The translations under genes and the position numbers were made by a program. This document shows, in pieces, positions 8,857 to 18,106 of a stretch of DNA of 64,000 nucleotides. Every line of letters starts with the position of its first letter. The stretch's first letter is position 1. The DNA comes from Pseudomonas sp. AOB-7 (GTDB lineage: Bacteria; Pseudomonadota; Gammaproteobacteria; Pseudomonadales; Pseudomonadaceae): positions 372,001 to 436,000 of the forward strand of contig NZ_RFFK01000001.1 in the NCBI RefSeq assembly GCF_003696305.1, in the 5' to 3' direction. The notes beneath the pieces are model-generated. The model made no database searches. It was not told the origin of the DNA and saw only the letters and a program-made list of their open reading frames with translations.

Positions 8857-10179
8857 ATGTCCACCGCCACACCGAAAGTCGGCTTCGTTTCCCTGGGATG
8901 CCCCAAGGCCACGGTCGATAGCGAACGCATCCTGACCCAGCTGCGCATGGAAGGTTACGAGATCGTGCCGACCTACCAGGATGCCGACGTGGTGGTGGTC
9001 AACACCTGCGGCTTTATCGACAGCGCCAAGGCCGAATCGCTGGACGCCATCGGCGAAGCCATTGCCGAGAACGGCAAGGTGATCGTCACCGGCTGCATGG
9101 GCGTGGCCGAAGACAGCATCCGCGACGTGCACCCCAGCGTGCTGGCCGTCACCGGCCCGCAGCAGTACGAGCAGGTGGTCAACGCCGTGCACGAGGTGAT
9201 CCCGCCGAAGACCGAGCACAACCCGCTGATCGACCTGGTGCCGCCGCAGGGCATCAAGCTGACCCCGCGCCACTACGCCTACCTGAAGATTTCCGAGGGC
9301 TGCAACCACAGCTGCAGCTTCTGCATCATCCCCTCGATGCGCGGCAAGCTGGTCAGCCGCCCGGTCGGCGACGTATTGAGCGAGGCCGAGCGCCTGGTCA
9401 AGGCCGGCGTCAAGGAACTGCTGGTGATCAGCCAGGACACCAGCGCCTACGGCGTCGACCTCAAGTACAAGCTGGACTTCTGGAACGGCCAGCCGGTGAA
9501 GACGCGCATGCTCGAACTGTGCGAGGCGCTGTCGGCGATGGGCGTGTGGGTGCGCCTGCACTACGTCTACCCCTACCCCAACGTCGACGACGTGATCCCG
9601 CTGATGGCCGCCGGCAAGCTGCTGCCCTACCTGGACATCCCCTTCCAGCATGCCAGCCCGAAAGTGCTCAAGGCCATGAAGCGCCCGGCCTTCGAGGACA
9701 AGACCCTGGCGCGGATCAAGAAATGGCGCGAGATCTGCCCCGAGCTGACCATCCGCTCCACCTTTATCGTCGGCTTCCCCGGCGAGACCGAGGAAGACTT
9801 CCAGTACCTGCTGGACTGGCTCAGCGAAGCCCAGCTCGATCGCGTCGGCTGCTTCCAGTACAGCCCGGTCGACGGCGCCCCGGCCAACGACATGGATCTC
9901 GAACCTGTGCCAGACGAGATCAAGCAGCAGCGTTGGGAGCGTTTCATGGCCCACCAGCAGGCGATCAGCAGCGCGCGCCTGCAGGCCAAGATCGGCCTGG
10001 AGATGGACGTGCTGGTCGACGAAGTCGACGGCGAAGGCGCCGTGGCCCGTTCCTGGGCCGACGCCCCGGAGATCGACGGCAGCGTGTTTATCGACTCCAC
10101 CGCGGTCAAGCCGGGCGACAAGGTGCGCGTGCGCATCGTCGATGCCGATGAATACGACATGTGGGGCGAACTGATCTAA
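8857..10179 (+). CDS. rimO: Ribosomal protein S12 methylthiotransferase RimO
   Basis: 440-residue radical-SAM enzyme that adds a methylthio group to the conserved Asp of ribosomal protein S12. The N-terminal MTTase domain starts [16 protein letters not shown] and carries further cysteines in NTCGF and GCMG for the second iron-sulfur cluster. The radical-SAM triad is Cys149, Cys153 and Cys156 in [10 protein letters not shown]-terminal TRAM domain ends the protein ([20 protein letters not shown]). Length and ends match the family. It is a single gene followed by a GC-rich hairpin. Confidence 0.97.
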   Translation: MSTATPKVGFVSLGCPKATVDSERILTQLRMEGYEIVPTYQDADVVVVNTCGFIDSAKAESLDAIGEAIAENGKVIVTGCMGVAEDSIRDVHPSVLAVTGPQQYEQVVNAVHEVIPPKTEHNPLIDLVPPQGIKLTPRHYAYLKISEGCNHSCSFCIIPSMRGKLVSRPVGDVLSEAERLVKAGVKELLVISQDTSAYGVDLKYKLDFWNGQPVKTRMLELCEALSAMGVWVRLHYVYPYPNVDDVIPLMAAGKLLPYLDIPFQHASPKVLKAMKRPAFEDKTLARIKKWREICPELTIRSTFIVGFPGETEEDFQYLLDWLSEAQLDRVGCFQYSPVDGAPANDMDLEPVPDEIKQQRWERFMAHQQAISSARLQAKIGLEMDVLVDEVDGEGAVARSWADAPEIDGSVFIDSTAVKPGDKVRVRIVDADEYDMWGELI

Positions 10180-10196
10180 GCCTACGCCGCACCGCC

Positions 10197-10223
10197 AAGC
10201 CCCGCCCCGAGCGGGGCTTGTCA
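10197..10223 (+). terminator. Hairpin terminator after rimO
   Basis: AAGCCCCG pairs with CGGGGCTT across a short loop, 17 bases after the rimO stop, followed by a weak T-rich stretch (TCATTTC). Confidence 0.65.
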
Positions 10224-10271
10224 TTTCTGCAGGCCTATACTCAACGGCAGGTTCCTCACCGCTTCGCCACC

Positions 10272-10637
10272 ATGCCGATCAAGGTCTATTACGACGGTGC
10301 CTGTCCGCGCTGCGTCGCCGACCGCCGCCGCTACGAACGCCTCAGCGACCAGCCCGCCGACAGCGTGCAGTGGCTGGATATCAGTGGCCGCGACGAGGAG
10401 TTGCGCGCCGCCGGCATCGACCCGCAAGCGGCACTGAGCGAACTGCACGTGGCGGACGAACAGGGCCGCATCCACCGCGAGCTGGACGCCTACATCCTGC
10501 TGCTACAACGCACTGCGCGCCTGCGCCCGCTGGCCTGGCTGCTGGCCCTGCCCGGCCTGCGCCCGCTGCTGTCGTGGACCTACCGACGCTGGGTGCTGCG
10601 CCGCCTGCGCCGTCAGGGGCGCTGGCCACCCGGCTGA
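10272..10637 (+). CDS. DCC-family thiol-disulfide oxidoreductase-like protein (DUF393)
   Basis: 121 residues starting MPIKVYYDGACPRCVADRRR; the DGACPRC motif (Cys11 and Cys14) is the family signature and resembles a thioredoxin-like active site. The C-terminal third is rich in Leu and Arg and ends in a basic tail, as is common in the family. The frame is open upstream, but ATG 10272 gives the conserved N-terminus. The enzymatic role of DUF393 proteins is largely unproven. The gene converges on the DUF4434 gene with only seven bases between stops. Confidence 0.85.
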   Translation: MPIKVYYDGACPRCVADRRRYERLSDQPADSVQWLDISGRDEELRAAGIDPQAALSELHVADEQGRIHRELDAYILLLQRTARLRPLAWLLALPGLRPLLSWTYRRWVLRRLRRQGRWPPG

Positions 10638-10644
10638 TGCAGCG

Positions 10645-11490
10645 CTAGTGCGCACTGTCCCTGAGCGGCGCGCCCCAGGGGCGATAACGCAGCGAGAACA
10701 CGGCATCGGCATGACAGCCGGAGTAATGCCGCTGCGGTTCGGCCGGCTCGGCGCGAAACGGTTGGCCGTCTGCGCTGGTCTGGCGAAAGGCTTCGCGGAC
10801 GATGCCGATGCTGCAGGGCAGTGCCTGGCCATAGGCGCGGCGCACCGGCGTCGCCAGGCTGGCGGTGCCCTCGCCGTCCTGCCACCAGACCGAGATGCCC
10901 AGCGCCTGCAAGTCGCCGAGCCAGGCCGCATAGGCGTGCGGGCTCAGGCGCGCGGCGCTGAACGCGCTCAGGTGCAGCGGCGCGTCGAGCTGGGCGGCGA
11001 AATCCTGCAGTTGGCGGCGCAGCACCTGGCGCCGCTCGCCGGCCAGGAACTGCACGTCGTCCAACTCCAGCGGCAGGTACCAGCCGGCCACGGGCAACTG
11101 CCACTGCTCGCGCAGCAGCCGCTGGTGCGCCAGCGACAGGCCCAGCTGGTACTGCCAGTAGGCCTGCAGGCCCGGGCCGTCCAGCTCGCGCTGGCGCTGG
11201 TAATAGGCCGGGTCCATGTACAGCCCCAGCACCAGCTGCAGGCCCTGTTCCTGCGCGGCGCGCAGGCTGTTGGCCAGCCAGCCGTCGGCGCCGCCGAAAT
11301 CCGCCTCGCCATAGGCCGTCCACTGCACCAGCAGGGTCTTCACCCCGGCGTCGGCACTGGCGCGCCAGATATCCCGCCAGGCCTGCTCCTGCAGACGGCT
11401 GTCGGCATTCAGCGGCTGAAAGAACAGGCGCTCCTCGGCGTGCAGCTGGGCGACGAGCAGCAGACAGAAGGCCAGAACAAGGCTACGCAT
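10645..11490 (-). CDS. DUF4434 secreted protein, last gene of nfr-like operon
   Basis: 281 residues with a signal peptide (MRSLVLAFCLLLVAQLHAEE). The remainder resembles DUF4434, a TIM-barrel fold related to glycosidases: WRDIWRASADAGVKTLLVQW near residue 40, then GLYMDPAYYQ, GWYLPLELDDVQF and ISVWWQDGEG. E. coli has a gene of this type (ybcH) beside nfrA and nfrB. Its start overlaps the nfrA stop as ATGA, so translation is probably coupled. A plausible role is trimming or processing the exported polysaccharide in the periplasm; that is inference. Confidence 0.8.
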   Translation of the reverse strand: MRSLVLAFCLLLVAQLHAEERLFFQPLNADSRLQEQAWRDIWRASADAGVKTLLVQWTAYGEADFGGADGWLANSLRAAQEQGLQLVLGLYMDPAYYQRQRELDGPGLQAYWQYQLGLSLAHQRLLREQWQLPVAGWYLPLELDDVQFLAGERRQVLRRQLQDFAAQLDAPLHLSAFSAARLSPHAYAAWLGDLQALGISVWWQDGEGTASLATPVRRAYGQALPCSIGIVREAFRQTSADGQPFRAEPAEPQRHYSGCHADAVFSLRYRPWGAPLRDSAH

Positions 11491-14400
11491 CAGAAATCCA
11501 CCTCCACTCGCAGCAGCACGCCGCTGGCCCGTTCGTACAGGTTGCCGCCCAGCCCCCACTGGTACTCGGCATTGACCTTGAGGTTGGCCGGATAGGCGTT
11601 GTACCGGCTGTCGCCGTACCACAGCTGCCAGCGCAGGCCGAGGCCGCTGCGCCAGTCCTGGCGCCAGTGGCTGCGCGGGTCCTGCGCGCTGAACTCGACG
11701 AAACCGTAGGGCATCAGGGTCTGCGCGCCGGCCGCGGCCAGCTTGTAGGTGCGCCCCTGCTGGTAGCGCGACAGCCAGGCATGATCGCCGGCGCGGGTCC
11801 ACCAGGCGGCGTCGAGATAGAGGGAGCGCTCGTTCCACTGCGTTTCGTCGACCCGCCAGTCGTTGCGCCAGTCGCCCTGATCGAAGAAGGAGGCGGTGGC
11901 GCGCAGCAGCAGGTCGGTGCTGACCCGGCCCTTGCGCACGTGATCGTTGAGCGCCTCGGACACCGCGGCCGGATTGAGCCACTGGCCGAGACTGAAACCG
12001 TCGAAGTCGGCGTCGTCCAGTTCGCTCTGCGCATAGAGCTCGCTGTACAGATTGAGGTTGTGCGTGCCGAGCGGCCGATAGCGCAGGCCCAGACCGGTGC
12101 CCAGGGAACGGCCGTAGCGGTGGCGCCCGTCGCCGCCCAGCAGCGCCCGGCCGTAGACCGACAGGCTGCGTCCGGCGCGGCTCGGCTCGGCGCCCAGGGC
12201 GTGGTCCCAGACGGCCATCTGCACGTTGCTGGACGCCGCCCGCCGGCTCTCTCCGGCGCGGCTGCCGTCGTCGCGCAGGATGTCATTGGTGGCCACCCCG
12301 GCCGGCGACCAGACGCTGGCCAGGGTGAAGCTGTCGCGCCGCGACAGGCTCTCATGGGCGCGGCGCTGACGGTAGCGCCGCGCCTCCAGGCTGCCGTACT
12401 GGTCGTCGCCGGCCACCGGGTGCTGTTCCAGGTCGATCACCCGGCGCAGCTCGAGGCGCGCCGCCACACTGTCCTCGGCCTCGGCGTAACGCCAGGCCAG
12501 GGTCTCGCCGAGGCGGTAGTCCTCGGGATAGTCGCGCGTCGCACGCTGCAGCGGGGCAATGGCGCGGCGCCGCTCCTCGGCGCTCTCGGCGGCGGCCAGA
12601 CGCATGGCGTAGTCGGCGTTGTAACGCGGGTTGGCCGGCTCCAGCCGCGCCGCCTCGGCCAGCCAGGCCGTGCTCTGCTGCGTGTCGCCGGCCAGTTGGG
12701 CGGTGGCCGCGGCGCCATAGTAGTGACCGGCCTGCGGCCGCTGGTCCAGCGCCAGGCGCTGGCGCTGCAGGGCCAGCGGCAGGTCACCGCCGGCCTGGGC
12801 GATGGCTGCCCCCAGGGCCCAGTCGTCGGCACTGGTCGACTGCGCCGCCTGCCAGTAGCGCTCGGCGGCCTGCGCCTCGCCGGCGCCCAGGGCGCTGCGC
12901 GCGGCGGTCAGCCGGCCGATGTTGTCCAGTTGCGCCGGCGCCAGCTCGCGCCAGATGCGCCAGGCCGCCGGCGCATCGCCGGCGGCCTCCAGGGCATAGG
13001 CCAGCGGCAGGCGACTGGCCTGATCGCCCTGAGCCAGCGCCGCCTGGTAATAGACCACCGCCTCGCCGGGACGCACCGGCATGGCGCAGCGGCCGAGCAC
13101 GCGCAGCTCGGCAGGGTTGCGCGTGGTATCGGCGATCTCGCCCCGCACCCAGGCACAGTGGCCGCTTTCGGCCAGGCGGCCGAGCAGCGCGGCACGGCTG
13201 TCGCCGTCCAGATGCGCCAGCAGCGCCTGGGCGCGCGCCATATCCAGAGGCGCATCGGCCTCGGCATAGAGCCCGGCCAGGCGCTGCAACAGCGGCGCCG
13301 GCAGACGCCCGCCGCGGCTGTCGAAGGCCTGCTCCAGCCACTGCCGCGCCACATCGTGGCGCCCCGCCTGCACTGCCAGGTAGCTGGCCTGATCCAGCGC
13401 CTGCAGGTCGCCGCTGCTGCGGTAGTAGTCGAACCACAGGCGCTCGGCCTGCTCGCGCTGGCCGGCGGCCTGCAGCAGTTCGGCACGCTGGCGCTGCACC
13501 GCCGGGGTCTGCGGCTGACGCGCCAGCCAGGCCAGGGCCAGGTCGCCGCGGCCCTGTTCGCGCCACAGCGCCAGCAGGCTGTCGCGACGCGCCGAGTCCC
13601 AGGGCTCGGCCAGGCGCTGGCGCTGCAGCAGATCCTCGGCCTGCAGGCGCTGGGCCAGCACCAGCCAGGTCTGCGGATCGTCCTCGGCGCGGCAGTCGTG
13701 CAATTGCTCGAGGGCCGCGCCCGGGTCATGACGCGACAGCCATTCGGCGGTCTCCAGGCAGGGCCGCCCGAGCTGCTCGCCCAGTTCGCGCACCAGCGGC
13801 GTATCGCCACCCTGGCGCGCCAGCTCCCACAGACGGCCGCGCTGCTCGGCGCTGTCGCGGTCGGCCGGCGGCAGGCTGGCCAGCCAGCGTTTGGCCATCT
13901 CCAGCTGCCCCAGGGCGACGGCGCGATCGAGCATGGCCAGGCGTAGCTGCCGCTCCGCCGCCGGCGACGGCGGCCGCGCCAGCAGGCGCTGCAGGCCGGC
14001 CTCGTCGAGCAGTTGCACGCGGGCATTGGCCAGTCGCCGCCAGTCGTCCTCGCTCAGCCGGCCCTCGGCCTCCAGCGCAGCCAGCTGCTGCTCGGTGGCG
14101 GACCAGTCGCGCAGGCGCTCGGCCCAGTTGGCGCGGGCCATGCGCAGCACCTGGTCGTCGCCCTTGGGCGGAATCTCGTTGAGCCAGTCCAGTGCACGCT
14201 TGGCGCCGCCGAACCTGGCCAGGCTGAGGCTGTAGGCCTGCCACAGGCGCACATGGTCGTCGCCCTCGCTCTGCGCCAGCCAGGCTTCGACCAGCGAGGT
14301 GCCCGGCGGGTCCTGCTCGATCCAGGTCAGGCGCAGCTCCAGCAGGGCATCGTGACCGTCGCTCAGCTGCGTGGCCAGCGCCTCGGCCTCGCGGTAGCGG

Positions 14401-14639
14401 CGCTGCTTGGCCAGCGCCTCGACCAGCAGGCTGCGCGCCTCGTCGTTGCGCGGCACTCGCTCGAGCAGATGGCGCATCAGCCGCTCCACCTCCGCCCAGT
14501 TGCCGCGGCCGGCCTCGCGGTAGGCGCGGTCGAGGAAGGGGTAGCTGCGAAACTGCTGGAAGCCGGTCAAGGGCTCGGCGGCCATCGGCGCATTGGCGAC
14601 CAGACCGGCGAGCAGGGACACAGCGAGCAGGCGCTTCAT
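11490..14639 (-). CDS. nfrA: NfrA-like outer-membrane exopolysaccharide export / phage N4 receptor protein
   Basis: 1,049 residues, close to the length of E. coli NfrA. A signal peptide (MKRLLAVSLLAGLVANAPMA) is followed by a long alanine- and leucine-rich run of TPR-like helical repeats (about 30-730). The C-terminal 300 residues are aromatic-rich, with alternating strands (SLSVYGRALLGGDGRHRYGR, YSELYAQSELDDADFDGFSL) and a final LLRVEVDF, a typical beta-barrel end. By analogy with other TPR-barrel exporters it would carry a glycan across the outer membrane. ATG 14639 overlaps the nfrB stop by four bases (ATGA). In E. coli NfrA is required for phage N4 adsorption. Confidence 0.88.
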   Translation of the reverse strand: MKRLLAVSLLAGLVANAPMAAEPLTGFQQFRSYPFLDRAYREAGRGNWAEVERLMRHLLERVPRNDEARSLLVEALAKQRRYREAEALATQLSDGHDALLELRLTWIEQDPPGTSLVEAWLAQSEGDDHVRLWQAYSLSLARFGGAKRALDWLNEIPPKGDDQVLRMARANWAERLRDWSATEQQLAALEAEGRLSEDDWRRLANARVQLLDEAGLQRLLARPPSPAAERQLRLAMLDRAVALGQLEMAKRWLASLPPADRDSAEQRGRLWELARQGGDTPLVRELGEQLGRPCLETAEWLSRHDPGAALEQLHDCRAEDDPQTWLVLAQRLQAEDLLQRQRLAEPWDSARRDSLLALWREQGRGDLALAWLARQPQTPAVQRQRAELLQAAGQREQAERLWFDYYRSSGDLQALDQASYLAVQAGRHDVARQWLEQAFDSRGGRLPAPLLQRLAGLYAEADAPLDMARAQALLAHLDGDSRAALLGRLAESGHCAWVRGEIADTTRNPAELRVLGRCAMPVRPGEAVVYYQAALAQGDQASRLPLAYALEAAGDAPAAWRIWRELAPAQLDNIGRLTAARSALGAGEAQAAERYWQAAQSTSADDWALGAAIAQAGGDLPLALQRQRLALDQRPQAGHYYGAAATAQLAGDTQQSTAWLAEAARLEPANPRYNADYAMRLAAAESAEERRRAIAPLQRATRDYPEDYRLGETLAWRYAEAEDSVAARLELRRVIDLEQHPVAGDDQYGSLEARRYRQRRAHESLSRRDSFTLASVWSPAGVATNDILRDDGSRAGESRRAASSNVQMAVWDHALGAEPSRAGRSLSVYGRALLGGDGRHRYGRSLGTGLGLRYRPLGTHNLNLYSELYAQSELDDADFDGFSLGQWLNPAAVSEALNDHVRKGRVSTDLLLRATASFFDQGDWRNDWRVDETQWNERSLYLDAAWWTRAGDHAWLSRYQQGRTYKLAAAGAQTLMPYGFVEFSAQDPRSHWRQDWRSGLGLRWQLWYGDSRYNAYPANLKVNAEYQWGLGGNLYERASGVLLRVEVDF

Positions 14640-16810
14640 ACCCGCGCCTCCACAAGCCGATAGGACTCGTGCTGTTCCTCGGCCTGTTCGCGCAGCGCCT
14701 GCCGCAGCACCTCCTCGCCGATCACCCCGCGCTGCAGCAGGTGCTGGCCGAGGGAGTGCCGCTCCGGGTCGAAGTCGATCAGCGCCTGGTTGAACAGCGA
14801 CGGCGGCAGCAGGCCGCGCACCTGCAGCAGGTCGCCGAACAGCACCTGGTGCTTGCACACCTGCTCCAGCAGGGCCTCGTCGTCGGCATGGCGCTGCAGT
14901 GCGGCAAGCATGGTGCGGCTCTCCTCGCTGCTGTGACGGCCGCCATACCAGTGGCGCAGGCCCAGGGTCACCCGCCCCTGCGGCGCCAGCTGCCAGCGCA
15001 CCGGACGACCGAGCTGGCGACTGATGGCGCCGACCGAGACCTGGCTGAGCAGGCGTTCGCTGGCCAGCACCAGGGTCTCGCCCTCCTCCGCCACCGGCAG
15101 CACCGCATAGCGCAGCGCCAGGCGCCGGGGAAAGGCACGGATCAGGCGCTGGTCGAGGCGGAAGGGGTTGAGCGGCGCCCAGGGCTCGTCCAGCTGCGCG
15201 GCCAGGGCCTGCAACAGCTGGCGGCTGTCGAGCAGGCCGTCGAGCAACAGCTGGCGGCCGAGACGACGCCGCACCGGGTTGGTCAGCGCCGCGGTCAGCT
15301 GCGCCTCGCCGATCAGGCCCTGTTCGACCAGGCGCCGGCCCAGCGGCGTCTGCGGGCTCTGCCCGAGCGAGGGGAATTCGTGGGTGGTCTTGTCCCAGGC
15401 CACCCGGCGCGAGTCGCCCATCTCCAGCACCTGCTTGAGCGCGCGGACGTTGGCGAAAAAGTTGACGAAGTTGCTCCACATCATCCGCGGCACCGACAGC
15501 AGGCCCTGGCCGATGCCGTAGAAGCGGGTGACGAAGTAGCCGCGCTGGAACAGGCGGTTGAGCAGCAGCAGGCCGTTGAGCCAGAGCAGCGTGCTGAGCA
15601 GCGGGCTGCCGGAGAGGATCGAGGGAAAATGCCAGGCCTCGGGGTTGAACAGGCCGATCAGCCACATGGCGAGCAGCACCAAGAACAGCAGGTTGACCAG
15701 AAAGCTCAGCAGGTAGGCGAACAGCCCGCGGCGGTCGCGCCAGAGGAAGTAGTTGAGCGCCGCCCGCGGGCTCCAGCTCAGGTTGCGGGTACCCTGGAAG
15801 ACGATGCCGGTGATCCAGCGCGATTTTTGCCGGATGGCGTGCGCCCAGGTCCGCGGAAAGTGCTCGCGCACGCAGATCACCTGGGCGAAGCGCTGGCTCA
15901 TGCCCAGCCCGGACTCCTGCGCCAGGGCCAGTTTCGGATCGCTGACCGGGAAGCGGGCGAAGATACACTTCATGCCCTTGGCCTTGAGGCGGAAGCCGAT
16001 GTCGTAGTCCTCGGTCAGGCTCTGCACGTCGAAGGCGATGCCGTCGCCGTCTTCCAGCAGCGCGGCGATGGCGCGGCGGCTGAAGCAGGTGCCGACGCCG
16101 GCGCTGGGCACCTGGCCGGTGAGCGCCTCGCGCACCACCACGTCCTTGCCGTGGTTCTCGGCGAACTCGTCGACGTAATGCCCGGCGGTGAAGCCGCTCC
16201 ACTCCGGGGCATAGGGGTAGACCGGCACCTGGATCAGGTCCTTGTTCGGCAGCAGGTAGTTGAACAGGCGCAGCTCCAGCGGCGAGATCACGTCCTCGGC
16301 GTCGTGCAGGATGAAGCCGGCGAACTCCACCCGCGCCTCGGCCTCGAAGCGCAGGATGGCATCGATCACGTTGTTCAGGCAGTCGGCCTTGCTGGTCGGC
16401 CCGGGGCGGGCGCAGACCACCTTGTGCACGTTGGGGTAATGCAGGCACACGGCGTCGACGTCGGCCTGGGTGTCGGGGTCGTTGGGGTAGGTGCCGACGA
16501 AGATCTGGTAGTTCTCGTAGTCCAGGGTGGAGGCCGCCAGGCGCGCCATCTCGCCGACCACGCCGACCTCCTGCCAGGCCGGCACCATGATCGCCAGGGG
16601 CTTTTCCGGCGTGCCGTAGAGCAGCTTCTCGTCGGCGCGCTCGTGCTCGGCGTAGACGCGAAAGCGGCGGATCAGCGCACGCCCCCAGTACACCAGGTCG
16701 ATGAACAGGTCATCCAGGCCGAGCAGGAACATCAGCGCGGCGAGCAGGATGGCCAGGTATTTCAGGGCATACAGCACATAGGCCAGCAGGTCGACCAGAT
16801 CCAGACTCAT
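14636..16810 (-). CDS. nfrB: NfrB-like inner-membrane glycosyltransferase with c-di-GMP (MshEN-like) C-terminus
   Basis: 724 residues. Helices at 8-40 are followed by a family-2 glycosyltransferase domain with the acidic DAED motif (170-173), TED (266-268) and a QKSRW box near 333, then several more helices (about 345-445). The C-terminal 240 residues carry three MshEN-like repeats: PLGRRLVEQGLIGEAQL near 485, RLGRQLLLDGLLDSRQLLQA near 515 and SLGQHLLQRGVIGEEVLRQA near 685. MshEN domains bind cyclic di-GMP. NfrB of E. coli is thought to polymerise ManNAc under c-di-GMP control. The upstream epimerase gene, six bases away, would supply UDP-ManNAc. Confidence 0.92.
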   Translation of the reverse strand: MSLDLVDLLAYVLYALKYLAILLAALMFLLGLDDLFIDLVYWGRALIRRFRVYAEHERADEKLLYGTPEKPLAIMVPAWQEVGVVGEMARLAASTLDYENYQIFVGTYPNDPDTQADVDAVCLHYPNVHKVVCARPGPTSKADCLNNVIDAILRFEAEARVEFAGFILHDAEDVISPLELRLFNYLLPNKDLIQVPVYPYAPEWSGFTAGHYVDEFAENHGKDVVVREALTGQVPSAGVGTCFSRRAIAALLEDGDGIAFDVQSLTEDYDIGFRLKAKGMKCIFARFPVSDPKLALAQESGLGMSQRFAQVICVREHFPRTWAHAIRQKSRWITGIVFQGTRNLSWSPRAALNYFLWRDRRGLFAYLLSFLVNLLFLVLLAMWLIGLFNPEAWHFPSILSGSPLLSTLLWLNGLLLLNRLFQRGYFVTRFYGIGQGLLSVPRMMWSNFVNFFANVRALKQVLEMGDSRRVAWDKTTHEFPSLGQSPQTPLGRRLVEQGLIGEAQLTAALTNPVRRRLGRQLLLDGLLDSRQLLQALAAQLDEPWAPLNPFRLDQRLIRAFPRRLALRYAVLPVAEEGETLVLASERLLSQVSVGAISRQLGRPVRWQLAPQGRVTLGLRHWYGGRHSSEESRTMLAALQRHADDEALLEQVCKHQVLFGDLLQVRGLLPPSLFNQALIDFDPERHSLGQHLLQRGVIGEEVLRQALREQAEEQHESYRLVEARV

Positions 16811-16816
16811 CGCGCG

Positions 16817-17959
16817 TCACTCGGTTTTGGCTGTTGCGGCCCAGCGCAGCAGGCGCTGGGCGATCTTCTCGCTGGCGTGGCCGTCGCCATAGGGGCTGAA
16901 CACCCGGTTCATCGCCCGGTAGGCCTCGGCATCGTCGAGCAGGCGCGCGGTCTGCGCGACGATGCGCGCCGGGTCGGTGCCCACCAGCCGCACCGTGCCG
17001 CCCTCCAGCACCGAGGGCCGTTCGGTGACCTCGCGCAGCACCAGCAGCGGCTTGCCCAGCGCCGGCGCCTCTTCCTGCACGCCGCCGGAGTCGGTGAGGA
17101 TCAGGTAGGCGCGGTCCATCAGCCAGACGAAGTGCGGGTAGTCCTGCGGCGCCACCAGATGAACATTGGCCAGACCGCCGAGCAGGCCGCGCACCGGCCC
17201 CTGCACCTGCGGGTTGAGGTGTACCGGGTAGACGAACTGCACCTCGGGGTAGCGCCCGGCCAGCTCGGCCAGGGCCTGGCAGATCTGCTCGAAACCCTGG
17301 CCGAAGTTCTCCCGCCGGTGCCCGGTGATCAGCACCAGGCGCTGCTCCGCCGCCAGCGCCGCCAACGGCGAATCGGCCGCCGGCTGCCAGCCGCTGCTGC
17401 GCAGGTGATCGCGCATCCACAGCAGGGCGTCGATCACCGTATTGCCGGTGACCTCGATATCGGCCGGCGCGCGGCCCTCGCGCAGCAGGTTGTCGCGGGC
17501 CTTGTCGGTGGGGGCGAAATGCAGGTCGGCGAGCACTCCGGTGAGGGTGCGGTTGGCCTCTTCCGGCCAGGGCGCGCGCAGGTTGCCGGTACGCAGGCCG
17601 GCCTCGACGTGGCCGATGGCGATCTGCCGGTGGAAGGCGGCCAGCGCGGCGACGAAGCTGGTGGTGGAGTCGCCGTGGACCAGGACGATATCCGGCTGCA
17701 CCCGGGCGTAGCTGGCATCGAGGCGCAGCAGCAGTTGCTGCGCCAGGCCGTTGAGGGTCTGGCCCTGGGTCATCAGGTCGAGGTCCTCGTCCACCCCCAG
17801 CTCGAAGGCGGCGAGCACCTGGCGCAGCATCTCGCGGTGCTGGCCGGTGGAACAGACGAACAGCTCGACCCCCGGCCAGTGTTTGAGTACCCGCGCCAGC
17901 GGCGCCATCTTGATCGCCTCGGGCCGGGTGCCGAAGACCATCTGAACCTTGAGGGACAT
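16817..17959 (-). CDS. wecB: UDP-N-acetylglucosamine 2-epimerase (non-hydrolysing)
   Basis: 380-residue cytosolic enzyme interconverting UDP-GlcNAc and UDP-ManNAc. Family motifs: GTRPEAIKM (10-18), HGDSTTSF, GHVEAGLRTGN, the active-site HRRENFG and the substrate loop TDSGGVQEEA. The start ATG 17959 has an AGGAGC ribosome site; an in-frame ATG further upstream would add an unlikely leader. It is the first gene of the operon with nfrB, nfrA and the DUF4434 gene. In E. coli the wecB gene needed for the N4 receptor lies elsewhere, in the enterobacterial common antigen cluster; here it is built into the locus. Confidence 0.95.
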   Translation of the reverse strand: MSLKVQMVFGTRPEAIKMAPLARVLKHWPGVELFVCSTGQHREMLRQVLAAFELGVDEDLDLMTQGQTLNGLAQQLLLRLDASYARVQPDIVLVHGDSTTSFVAALAAFHRQIAIGHVEAGLRTGNLRAPWPEEANRTLTGVLADLHFAPTDKARDNLLREGRAPADIEVTGNTVIDALLWMRDHLRSSGWQPAADSPLAALAAEQRLVLITGHRRENFGQGFEQICQALAELAGRYPEVQFVYPVHLNPQVQGPVRGLLGGLANVHLVAPQDYPHFVWLMDRAYLILTDSGGVQEEAPALGKPLLVLREVTERPSVLEGGTVRLVGTDPARIVAQTARLLDDAEAYRAMNRVFSPYGDGHASEKIAQRLLRWAATAKTE

Positions 17960-18106
17960 GCACCGCTCCTTGGCCTGGCTCTCCATGAGGGGGAATCGGC
18001 CGTCTGCCTGATGAGAAGAACTCGCACCGGCAATACAAGTCGCTCTATCGCGCCCTGTCCAGGCCGATTTAGAGTTGCCTTGAGCCAAATCAATGGAGAC
18101 GCACCC

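Noticed and set aside
11667-13946. 759-codon open frame on the plus strand opposite nfrA
   Set aside because: High-GC antisense shadow: low-complexity Gln/Arg/Gly-rich product without any known motif, opposite a protein with clear signal peptide and domain features.
14669-18106. Very long plus-strand open frame leading into the P-loop gene
   Set aside because: It is antisense to nfrB and wecB, which carry their family motifs; only the part from 18107 encodes a recognisable protein.
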